Source: Candidatus Bathyarchaeota archaeon
Lineage (GTDB): Archaea; Thermoproteota; Bathyarchaeia; Bathyarchaeales; DTEX01
Direction: 5' to 3'
Assembly (NCBI GenBank): GCA_003601695.1
Contig: PIYH01000072.1
Location: 1-6,857, forward strand
Length of the DNA: 6,857 nucleotides
This document shows positions 1 to 6,148 of this stretch, in pieces. Under the pieces are notes generated by a model that did not search any database, had not been told where the DNA came from, and saw nothing but the letters and a program-made list of their open reading frames with translations. Within the stretch, counting starts at the first letter, position 1; each line of letters starts with the position of its first letter. The position numbers were made by a program, and so were the translations under genes.

Positions 1-1
1 C

Positions 2-340
2 TGGGATGGACGTGACACATTCTGGGCTGCAGCATGGGCATCCCAGTATCTAGGCGTATTCAACAACTGGATACCTTCAGGAACAGTTGCACTTGTGCTC
101 AGAATAACGTATGCTGGTGCAAATCGTGAACCAGAAGGATTCACAATTGTGAAGGCTCTTGGAACGATAACGGAGTTAGGTGACAACGCCTTCAAAACTA
201 CACCGGGATACGACTTTGACAAAAATGTAGATTGGACGGGATCATTCAGACCTCCATCGACTCCAGCAGGGACTTACCGCGTTTGGTGGTATGAAAAACT
301 CGAAACGACAACTACGGCAGAAGTGCAATTTGATATATAA
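2..340 (+). CDS. C-terminal part of a probable secreted or surface protein, family not recognised (5' truncated)
   Basis: The frame is open from the first complete codon at base 2 to the TAA at 338-340, giving 112 residues, so the gene begins before the window. A GTG at 95 is in frame, but the residues before it (WDGRDTFWAAAWASQYLGVF) read as real protein, so it is not the likely start. The fragment is rich in Thr, Gly, aromatic residues and alternating hydrophobics (for example TYRVWWYEKLE near the end). It has no membrane segment and few lysines, which suits a beta-sandwich domain of an extracytoplasmic protein. There is no C-terminal membrane anchor, so the product would be secreted or anchored by its missing N-terminus. 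I do not recognise the family and assign no function. A T-rich tract follows, and the next gene has its own promoter, so this is probably the last gene of its unit. Confidence 0.75.
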   Translation, partial: WDGRDTFWAAAWASQYLGVFNNWIPSGTVALVLRITYAGANREPEGFTIVKALGTITELGDNAFKTTPGYDFDKNVDWTGSFRPPSTPAGTYRVWWYEKLETTTTAEVQFDI

Positions 341-342
341 AC

Positions 343-369
343 CTGAAAACTTCCCTTTTTCTTTTTCAG
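343..369 (+). terminator. T-rich terminator with weak hairpin
   Basis: A 7-base inverted repeat (CTGAAAA at 343-349, TTTTCAG at 363-369) flanks a pyrimidine tract with two runs of five T (356-360 and 362-366), starting three bases after the stop codon at 340. Archaeal termination depends mainly on oligo-T tracts, so the T runs are the stronger part of the evidence. The A/T-rich stem may be incidental. Confidence 0.5.
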
Positions 370-373
370 TTTA

Positions 374-408
374 CTTTTAAATTCTATTCTCTCACATTTT
401 AAGCGGAG
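374..408 (+). promoter_or_regulatory. Promoter and ribosome binding site for the 418-1623 gene
   Basis: A TATA-like box (TTTTAAAT, 375-382) lies about 40 bases before the ATG at 418. Transcription would then be expected to start near 404-406. GGAG at 405-408, with nine bases of spacing, is a plausible Shine-Dalgarno sequence and supports ATG 418 as the start. If both are used, the leader is very short and begins nearly at the ribosome binding site. Confidence 0.45.
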
Positions 409-417
409 AAGTATAAG

Positions 418-1623
418 ATGACGTTTAAGACTTCACGTTTATCTTTCCTAATAGTGCTGACGTTACTGCTGTTTCATTTTCGAACTCCAGCTCTAATAGC
501 GCAGGATTTACTGATGCATAGGGGTCTCACTCTCTCCTATAAAGCGTTCAGGGGGTCAACGGTATCAGGGGTCTATCAAACATCAGAAATTACAGATATC
601 ATTATGAAATTTAACGAATCCACGATCATATATCAACGTTACTATGCAACCCCCATTGAAGCTGGAAAGATGAATATAACGATAAAATACAGCCAGGGTG
701 TTCCCGTCTTTGTAAGTTATCTTCCAGCCTTAATCTATCTGCCCCCTAAATGCATAGAAAAGGCTCTAAATCATGATCTAGAATGGATCCGAAATATCAC
801 CACAAGTCAGAAATGGGTTAAAATAGCATCCGGCACCGCTCAGACATTAAACTTTACTGTTGAAGCTGGAACCTTCCAATGTTTAAACGTAACCTTGAAG
901 GTTGCGGGGTGGGAGACGGGAACTCTAACCCTCATCTATGATATATCCTCAGGAGTACTGATATATGAAGCTTGGATAACGGAATATGGAGAATATATAA
1001 CTCAAGAGCTCATCTCCTTCATCATCAGAATTGAAAAGCCTCCAATAATACTTAATATAGGCATGTTCGCCGCAACAATCTTCACTCCAACCGCTACTCT
1101 AGTCGGCCAGCTGAGAAGAAAGATGCGGAAAGGCAGAGAAGCGGAAAAGATCCAAGCTGACCAGTCGAATCTAAAAAGTCTTTTTCCTCCAAAAGCCTTC
1201 TACATATCCCTAGCCGGAGCGCTGCTGTCTTTAATCTCAACACTTCTTCCATGGGGACAGTTTTCAGCTTGGCAGATATTCCTCCCATTAAGCCTAGCCT
1301 CAATCTTCATCGAGGCTCCCCCAATATTAAAGGCTCAGTTACTTCTTCAAATCATAAGCTTGACAGCTCATGCTACAGCGATAATCGCTTGGATAAGCAT
1401 CGCGATGCACCTTTATACATATAGGGAATATGCGCCTCAACTAGTGGGAATAGCTGCAGGCATACTCGCCCTAGCCTCAGCAGCTCTATTCGTGCAGACG
1501 GGATTAACGTCATCATGGGGTCTACCAATCAATGTAATCGCTGGAATATTAATGATAACAAGCATACTGGCGGCGAACATAAAGATTGAAATAGAGATAT
1601 CGACTGAAGAGACGGAAGAATGA
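418..1623 (+). CDS. Membrane protein with signal peptide, sequon-rich ectodomain and C-terminal membrane bundle, function unknown
   Basis: The product has 401 residues. Residues 1-29 look like a signal peptide: KTSR, then a hydrophobic core (LSFLIVLTLLLF), then a small-residue region (ALIAQ). Residues 30-205 are a mostly beta ectodomain ending in a pattern like GTFQCLNVTL...GTLTLIYDISSGVLIY, which recalls LolA-type half-barrels; this is only a resemblance. The ectodomain has five N-x-S/T sequons, at N66, N86, N126, N145 and N157. A membrane segment at about 210-231 is followed by a very basic stretch (QLRRKMRKGR), presumably cytoplasmic, and then by about five more hydrophobic segments at roughly 259-280, 284-300, 308-333, 341-360 and 369-388. 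The tail is acidic (EISTEETEE). I do not recognise the family. The gene stands alone: its own promoter precedes it, and the next gene converges on it with a gap of 35 bases. A sensor or surface-assembly role is possible but not shown. Confidence 0.85.
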   Translation: MTFKTSRLSFLIVLTLLLFHFRTPALIAQDLLMHRGLTLSYKAFRGSTVSGVYQTSEITDIIMKFNESTIIYQRYYATPIEAGKMNITIKYSQGVPVFVSYLPALIYLPPKCIEKALNHDLEWIRNITTSQKWVKIASGTAQTLNFTVEAGTFQCLNVTLKVAGWETGTLTLIYDISSGVLIYEAWITEYGEYITQELISFIIRIEKPPIILNIGMFAATIFTPTATLVGQLRRKMRKGREAEKIQADQSNLKSLFPPKAFYISLAGALLSLISTLLPWGQFSAWQIFLPLSLASIFIEAPPILKAQLLLQIISLTAHATAIIAWISIAMHLYTYREYAPQLVGIAAGILALASAALFVQTGLTSSWGLPINVIAGILMITSILAANIKIEIEISTEETEE

Positions 1624-1658
1624 ACACGGCGAAAATAGTTCTCAAACCCGGAAGATAA

Positions 1659-2108
1659 TCAAAAAGCGCTCCTCACTCTAGAATTTTCCTCTTTATCATT
1701 TTCTCCTCCTCTTAAATAATCGACGAATAAGCCAATTATACCCACTACTAGGAAATAGTAGACCCAAACAGCAGCTCTATCCGCGGTCTTCTCACATCCA
1801 CCTATCAACAGCATTGCGCATGTAAGTAATGAAAAAATCGCCGCTCCAACAAATATTTGGGCATCATACCTCCTCCAAACATAGACGATTAAAGATGCAA
1901 TGTAGATGGGGAAAACAATCAATTCCGACTCAATAAACCTTGCCGAGGCAACGCGGATAACGACTAATACATAGGGAAGAACCTTATCGATAACCTCTAA
2001 ACTAGACCGTTTATTTTTAACTTTGACAACATAGCCTTCTCCACGCCAAGAATAATATGCATCCAATAAACGTAATTGCGCTGGAAACATAGAGAGGAAA
2101 CAAAACAT
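1659..2108 (-). CDS. Small membrane protein downstream of the GT-C gene; start uncertain, apparent one-base frameshift
   Basis: The coordinates give the largest open frame with an ATG (149 residues, overlapping the upstream gene by 92 bases). That ATG has no ribosome binding site, and the first 27 or so codons only echo the upstream gene's last membrane segment in another frame. A TTG at 2066 is an equally weak start. The convincing protein begins near base 2020: a basic KNKR patch, then three or four membrane segments (about residues 43-57, 62-77, 84-104 and 111-131), containing VFPIYIASLIVYVWRRYDA and VWVYYFLVVGIIGLFVDYLRGG, then a charged tail. A well-placed ATG at 2032-2030, six bases after GGAG (2042-2039), reads MLSKLK and would join this frame if the A tract at 2014-2018 had one more A. 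The product would then be 124 residues. The gene is probably translationally coupled to the glycosyltransferase. Family and function are not recognised. Confidence 0.6.
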   Translation of the reverse strand: MFCFLSMFPAQLRLLDAYYSWRGEGYVVKVKNKRSSLEVIDKVLPYVLVVIRVASARFIESELIVFPIYIASLIVYVWRRYDAQIFVGAAIFSLLTCAMLLIGGCEKTADRAAVWVYYFLVVGIIGLFVDYLRGGENDKEENSRVRSAF

Positions 2109-4164
2109 AAAACTTTTGATAGCGAATCCTCACGGTTCCAGAATGCTCTATACGAAAAGCATTTGTTAATCCTAAATTAGCAAGAGGCTTCTCATCATTA
2201 ACAGTCCACCCCTCATCATAAGGCTCGGCGAAGACTAAATATCCACATGGACTCGGAACCTCAACCTCAACATCTAAGGGAGAGATAACAGCGTAGCTTA
2301 AGGGCTTAAAGGATTCCCCATTGAATCCAGCCTCATTCACGTCGCCAACCAGATACACCGAGTTGAGAAGATTCTCAGCGGAAACGATTCCTAAGATTTG
2401 ACCCCAATCATTCATCCTCCTCACGTTTCTAACAAGATAAACTCTAGCCACGCTATTTTGATTCTTAAAAATCACAATCTTCCCATTCTCGAAAACGATC
2501 TTTAAATCTCTCTGGTCATAAATAAATTCATAATTCCCATAATCAGCCTCCTTAAGCAGAATAATATACTTAATGTTCAGCGGAGCTAGGAGCCCGCCGA
2601 AATTCCTTATCTCCCCTCTATTATCAAGAAGAAAATGCATGTAATGCTGCTCAGGCTTTCTAGAATAGGTCTCAATCCCCATCCAATCTATGTTCTCCCC
2701 AGCTAAAAATGGCTTCTCAAAAAAGAGCGGGGCGGGATTAGCAGTTATCCTGCCTATCCATGACTGACGCATATACAAATGCCAGGGCAGATAGAGAACT
2801 CTGTAATCAGAAATATCCAAGTCAAGGAACTCTTTAGCCTCATACCACTCATCCGGATACTCCAGATTCCCTATCTGACCGTAAAAGCCAAAGAGCTGCC
2901 TATAAGAGTAGATGAATGGTGAAGATAAAGCCGCAGCCAAAAATATGACCGGAAAGAATTTCACAGCAATACCATGCTTCAACTTTCCAGTAAACTTTCT
3001 AAGAAAAATGTGATGCTCGGATAATCCATACCCGCCGAGAAACGAATAGGCAAGCGTAAGCACAGCCAAGAATTTTTGAGGCTCCCTCATGCCTGAAAAG
3101 AATGGCAGATAAACAAACAAGGCCTCAAATAGCGGCGCCGTAATTGTAGATGAGATCCCCGCAGCCAATATGAGGCTTAACACTCCGGCTGTAGCCATCC
3201 CATTCGAGATCCATCTCCTCGAACGATCATCCCGAAAAGTCATGAATCCATAAACGGAGAGGTAAAGAATCAAGAGATATATCATCTGCCATCCCGGAAG
3301 AGTCTCGCTGACATAGCGGTAGCCCTCCGGTACACGCCAGAACCCATAAAGAGCCGCCAGTGAGAAGAATATGCTAGCCCCCGTGCCCCAGGCTTTAGAA
3401 GCGAAGGCTAATAGATCCCTATAGCTGAAGACGCTTACATACGTCTCCCCTCCGAAAAGAAATGTTGATGCAAGCCAGTAAATGTTTAAGCCAGCGAAGA
3501 TTGCAGCTAAAAAGATGACACCGCGCATTAATCTATGTAATCTTTGAACGTCTCCTTTTAGGCTTAAGATTTTAAATATGAAAAGTGTGAGAAGAGCCAA
3601 ACCGGCAACGTAAACGTAATGTACATCTAAGACTAAAATCAACGTTAAAAGTAATGCGGATTTAACTCCACAGTCAAGCCTCGGCTCATCAAGAAAACCT
3701 ATAAAAGACTTTACTAGAAACGGTAGGATGGAATATCCCAAGAGAAGATTTAAATGGCCAACCATAAACCTGACATACACGAAGGGATTCAAAACATACA
3801 TGAAGCCGGCATACAGCTTCCCTAGATCGCTCTCAGCCTCGCAGAGATAATAAGCGCCCAAACCAGAAACTAGGAAAACAGCGAATAATAGGATCTTCTG
3901 TATGAGCCAGGAAGGAAAGACCAGATTTAAAGCCCACAATCCTAAACGGTAAGGTAACCTAACAATCTTCACGGGATCAGCATAGAATCCATAAAATTCC
4001 CTTGGAAAAGAAATCTTCGGAGTAAAAACCATATCCAATGTTAGAACGTATCCTGGAAGAAGCAGATTCCAAAGCACAATAATTCCCAAAACTAAGTAAA
4101 TAATGAACGGTAAGACCCGCCTGAAAAGTTCTAAATGGCAAATCCTAAACATGTAAGTTCTCAT
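2017..4164 (-). CDS. GT-C superfamily membrane glycosyltransferase, YfhO-like
   Basis: The product has 715 residues. About a dozen membrane segments fill residues 15-420, an extracytoplasmic region spans about 421-683, and a final anchor lies at about 686-707. The first outer loop carries an acidic site (LTLDMVFTPK, D44), as GT-C enzymes do in that loop. Other family-like stretches are LNPFVYVRFMVGHLNLLLGY (125-144) and FSGMREPQKFLAVLTLAYSF (356-375). The C-terminal region has the YfhO-type pattern LNIKYIILLKEAD (529-541) and GYLVFAEPYDEGWTVND...NAFRI (641-672). Known GT-C enzymes transfer sugars from polyprenyl-phosphate donors on the outer membrane face, so a role in surface glycan or lipid glycosylation is inferred; donor and acceptor are unknown. 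The ATG at 4164 has no ribosome binding site. A TATA box at 4179-4170 would instead suit a nearly leaderless start at the second Met (ATG 4152-4150), giving 711 residues. A small membrane protein gene follows and overlaps its end. Confidence 0.88.
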   Translation of the reverse strand: MRTYMFRICHLELFRRVLPFIIYLVLGIIVLWNLLLPGYVLTLDMVFTPKISFPREFYGFYADPVKIVRLPYRLGLWALNLVFPSWLIQKILLFAVFLVSGLGAYYLCEAESDLGKLYAGFMYVLNPFVYVRFMVGHLNLLLGYSILPFLVKSFIGFLDEPRLDCGVKSALLLTLILVLDVHYVYVAGLALLTLFIFKILSLKGDVQRLHRLMRGVIFLAAIFAGLNIYWLASTFLFGGETYVSVFSYRDLLAFASKAWGTGASIFFSLAALYGFWRVPEGYRYVSETLPGWQMIYLLILYLSVYGFMTFRDDRSRRWISNGMATAGVLSLILAAGISSTITAPLFEALFVYLPFFSGMREPQKFLAVLTLAYSFLGGYGLSEHHIFLRKFTGKLKHGIAVKFFPVIFLAAALSSPFIYSYRQLFGFYGQIGNLEYPDEWYEAKEFLDLDISDYRVLYLPWHLYMRQSWIGRITANPAPLFFEKPFLAGENIDWMGIETYSRKPEQHYMHFLLDNRGEIRNFGGLLAPLNIKYIILLKEADYGNYEFIYDQRDLKIVFENGKIVIFKNQNSVARVYLVRNVRRMNDWGQILGIVSAENLLNSVYLVGDVNEAGFNGESFKPLSYAVISPLDVEVEVPSPCGYLVFAEPYDEGWTVNDEKPLANLGLTNAFRIEHSGTVRIRYQKFYVLFPLYVSSAITFIGCILFLAWRRLCCQS
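2030..2042 (-). promoter_or_regulatory. Ribosome binding site and likely original start codon of the small membrane protein gene
   Basis: On the minus strand GGAG (2042-2039) is followed after six bases by ATG (2032-2030), inside the last codons of the upstream gene, whose stop is at 2019-2017. Read as it stands, this ATG gives MLSKLKINGLV and then a TAG stop at 1999-1997. Adding one A to the five-A run at 2014-2018 gives MLSKLKNKRSSLEVI and continues into the long membrane-protein frame. This placement is typical of coupled archaeal genes and decides the most believable start. Confidence 0.55.
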
Positions 4165-4169
4165 TCAAC

Positions 4170-4180
4170 TATAAAAATAG
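4170..4180 (-). promoter_or_regulatory. TATA box of the glycosyltransferase gene
   Basis: The minus strand reads CTATTTTTATA from 4180 to 4170. The box centre is only 10-11 bases from ATG 4164 but about 23 bases from ATG 4152, so its use would favour the second Met and a leaderless or nearly leaderless mRNA. A second TATA-like site lies farther upstream at 4239-4250. Confidence 0.45.
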
Positions 4181-4238
4181 GGATTTCTAATTAGCTTTTT
4201 GTTGTTTTCACATGGTCATTAAGTGGTTGGGTCTCAGC

Positions 4239-4250
4239 ATATTTATAAAC
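4239..4250. promoter_or_regulatory. TATA-like box, usable in either direction
   Basis: The plus strand reads ATATTTATAAAC at 4239-4250, and its complement (GTTTATAAATAT) fits the archaeal TATA consensus equally well. Rightward use would start transcription near 4270, just before ATG 4282. Leftward use would start near 4218 and give the glycosyltransferase mRNA a leader of about 55 bases. The sequence alone does not decide the direction. Confidence 0.35.
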
Positions 4251-4356
4251 AGAGATGGATTCGTCAAACCCGCTCCAGACGATGCCGTTGAAGCTACTAA
4301 GCGGAGAGATTGTTAATATGCTTAGCAAGGAAACATCATTTTTATGGAGGAGGATA

Positions 4357-4450
4357 ATTCAACAGTAGCCGTAAGACACCTCCCGTATCCTCAGCTATTT
4401 TATCAAAAAACCAGCTGAGGCACCATCTTCAGTTCCTATAATTGTTGAAT
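4357..4450. repeat. Nested inverted repeat, possible structured RNA
   Basis: A perfect 8-base inner inverted repeat (CCTCAGCT at 4389-4396, AGCTGAGG at 4413-4420) encloses a 16-base A/T-rich loop. It is nested in an outer pair, ATTCAACAGT (4357-4366) and ATTGTTGAAT (4441-4450), ten pairs including one G-U. The unpaired strands between the stems are about 20 bases on each side. I could not match it to C/D box, H/ACA or any known riboswitch layout. It may be an RNA fold, an operator or the end of a decayed mobile element. Confidence 0.35.
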
Positions 4451-4742
4451 GGTCTTTCAAGGGAAGAGGCATCAGACCTATTCACTCATATTCTACGCGA
4501 TTGACAATCCTCCCACGGTTAATACGCTTAACTCATAGTTATAATTCTCTAAGAAAATCTGGGCTGGGAAGGAGTTCACCCTACCTTATAAGTCATTCAT
4601 TAACAAATTCCAATCCATTAATACCGGCATTCACAAAAACAACGTGAAAGGAAAACAGAAAAACTTAATTACTCCATAAAGTGTTTATTAGACCTTTTAG
4701 AAGAAGAGGCTACTTAAACGGCTCTGTATCGGCGGAAGACGC

Positions 4743-5939
4743 ATGGAAGATATACTACTACTAATCGTTATTACTTATAGCGTTTCATTAGTCCTCGGCT
4801 TCTTTCTAGATAAGTATCTAAAGATACCCTGGATGTTCGCATCTTTATTCTTCGGTATTATTCTCTCTTTTTTCGGCTTCTTCGAATCCTCTATCAAAAG
4901 CGAATCTTTCCAACTTCTAGCGAAGCTAGGGATGCTTATCATTCTTTTCATGATTGGCTTCAATTTAGATTTGAAGGAGATAAAGAGGCTGGGAAAACAG
5001 ATCATCATGGGCAGTATTTTAATAATTTCTTTAGAAGGCCTTTCGGGAAGTTTGCTTTTCTACTTAGGATTTCCAGATCATGTAAGTAATTCTTATCTCG
5101 TTGCATTATTAACAGCGGTCTCCTTTGCAACGGTCGGTGAGGCAGTACTCTTACCTATTCTTCACGAATTTAACCTGCTTGGCACAACCTTCGGCCAACT
5201 AACGTTAGGAATAGGAACCTTCGATGACATTATCGAAGTTCTCACGCTTGCAGCTATTGCAGTTCTGCCAGCGCTTTTGCCGAAAGCTCAAGTTCAGGGC
5301 GTCCCAAACCCGTTGTCAATTCTTTTCGTACTGGGCTGCCTACTCTTTCTTACATTCGTAATGATAAAGCTAGCAGGCAAAGTCAGGAATATTCTGGCGA
5401 AGAATTCAAATACACCTTATGTGCATACCCTCCTTGTCTTACTTGTATTCTTCTCTTTCGCTGCTCTAGGAGGATTTGTTTTTGAAGATTTAGCTGCGGT
5501 TGGTGTAATTCTAGGCGGCATAGTTGCAAGGCAATTATTACCCGAGGAAATGCTGATTGAAGATGAGAAAGCTGTAAATTTTCTAGGCTATATCTTTCTT
5601 TCCCCGCTCTTCTTTCTAAGCATAGGTGCAGATGTTTCTCTGCCATCTGTTCTAATTCAACCCTCGTTGATTATATGTATTTTGATTATTGCAAATACTT
5701 CAAAGTATTTAGTATCGTTTCTGCTTTACAGAAAAATGCTTGGAACCAAATACTCTTTATTGCTAGGCGTAGGGCTCGGTGTGAGATTTAGCACAAGCCT
5801 AATTGTCCAGCATATTCTATTCAGTTCTGGTTTTATATCCCTCGCTCTATACTCCTCGCTCATAGCATCGGCTATAATCCTGAAGCCTATAATAATAAGT
5901 ATATATTCTTGGGGTCTATCTAGTGGAAATCCTCCATAG
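4743..5939 (+). CDS. Cation/proton antiporter of the CPA (Na_H_Exchanger, KefB-like) family
   Basis: The product has 398 residues, almost all membrane-embedded, the usual size of the transport domain alone. It should exchange Na+ or K+ for protons across the cytoplasmic membrane. Visible signatures: the N-terminal pattern LGFFLDKYLKIPWMFASLFFGII (18-40); LGMLIILFMIGFNLDLKEIKRLG (62-84); the crossing-helix region TAVSFATVGEAVLLPIL (124-140); the ion-binding Asp pair in GTFDDIIEVL (D161, D162); LFFLSIGADVSLP (289-301); and a lysine in NTSKYLVSF (K321), placed like the TM10 lysine of NapA-type exchangers. The DD pair together with the lysine suggests electrogenic CPA2-type exchange, but ion selectivity cannot be read. 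No cytoplasmic RCK/TrkA or USP domain is fused. The ATG follows GGCGGAAG, a weak ribosome binding site. A TACTTAAA box 28 bases upstream would suit a leaderless start. A universal stress protein follows 190-210 bases downstream and could be a regulatory partner. Confidence 0.93.
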   Translation: MEDILLLIVITYSVSLVLGFFLDKYLKIPWMFASLFFGIILSFFGFFESSIKSESFQLLAKLGMLIILFMIGFNLDLKEIKRLGKQIIMGSILIISLEGLSGSLLFYLGFPDHVSNSYLVALLTAVSFATVGEAVLLPILHEFNLLGTTFGQLTLGIGTFDDIIEVLTLAAIAVLPALLPKAQVQGVPNPLSILFVLGCLLFLTFVMIKLAGKVRNILAKNSNTPYVHTLLVLLVFFSFAALGGFVFEDLAAVGVILGGIVARQLLPEEMLIEDEKAVNFLGYIFLSPLFFLSIGADVSLPSVLIQPSLIICILIIANTSKYLVSFLLYRKMLGTKYSLLLGVGLGVRFSTSLIVQHILFSSGFISLALYSSLIASAIILKPIIISIYSWGLSSGNPP

Positions 5940-5968
5940 ATCTTGACGGGAAACGTAAAAAAGGCGAA

Positions 5969-5991
5969 GATCTGTTAGAGATCAATCTTTT
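5969..5991 (+). terminator. Possible weak terminator after the antiporter gene
   Basis: A 5-base inverted repeat (GATCT at 5969-5973, AGATC at 5979-5983) is followed by AATCTTTT. It sits 30 bases after the antiporter stop. The stem is short and the T run is only four, so this is a weak call. Confidence 0.25.
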
Positions 5992-6096
5992 CCACATGGT
6001 TTTAGCCTCGAAGAACAGGTGAGAATCAAAAATTCTTGAATGCGTTAATCGCAAAACATACTTAGAAATTAATCCTTAACATGCTAACAATTAAAA

Positions 6097-6142
6097 AAAT
6101 TTATTTGATGTCGAGTAACAGTAAATTGTGGTATGTATGAGG
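6097..6142 (+). promoter_or_regulatory. Promoter and ribosome binding site of the universal stress protein gene
   Basis: An A/T-rich TATA-like element (AAATTTATTT, 6097-6106) lies in the gap after the antiporter. Transcription would start near 6127. GAGG at 6139-6142 stands six bases before the ATG at 6149, which favours that ATG over the GTG at 6128 or the ATG at 6137. A separate promoter means the gene need not be co-transcribed with the antiporter. Confidence 0.45.
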
Positions 6143-6148
6143 AAAAAA

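Larger units (their letters stand above)
4165..4742. other. Long intergenic region between divergent genes; no gene that can be supported
   Basis: This is the longest gene-free stretch of the window (578 bases). It holds a TATA-like site at 4239-4250 readable on both strands, a possible 37-codon ORF at 4255-4368, a nested inverted repeat at 4357-4450, and an open frame of 90 codons at 4375-4647 that lacks any ATG. Near the right end, TACTTAAA at 4711-4718 is a weak TATA candidate for the antiporter gene. I see no tRNA, no recognisable transposase or integrase motif and no repeat array. The region could be a decayed insertion, a non-coding RNA locus or simply regulatory DNA. Confidence 0.5.

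Noticed and set aside
1094..1303. 69-codon minus-strand ORF
   Set aside because: It lies wholly inside the 401-residue membrane-protein gene on the other strand, shows no ribosome binding site and has no protein-like pattern.
4346..4387. Two strong Shine-Dalgarno-like strings, GGAGGAGGA (plus, 4346-4354) and GGGAGGTG (minus, about 4387-4379)
   Set aside because: Neither is followed by an ATG, GTG or TTG at usable spacing on its strand.
4344..4418. ATG followed by a 24-codon frame starting MEEDNSTVAV
   Set aside because: It is very short, has no ribosome binding site upstream, overlaps two other equally short frames, and half of it lies in the inverted repeat.
4775..5008. 77-codon minus-strand ORF
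   Set aside because: It is antisense to the antiporter's N-terminal membrane segments. Its Lys/Ser/Ile-rich translation is what antisense of hydrophobic codons gives.
5383..5646. 87-codon minus-strand ORF
   Set aside because: It is antisense to the antiporter coding sequence and is Gln/Leu/Arg-rich with no recognisable motif.
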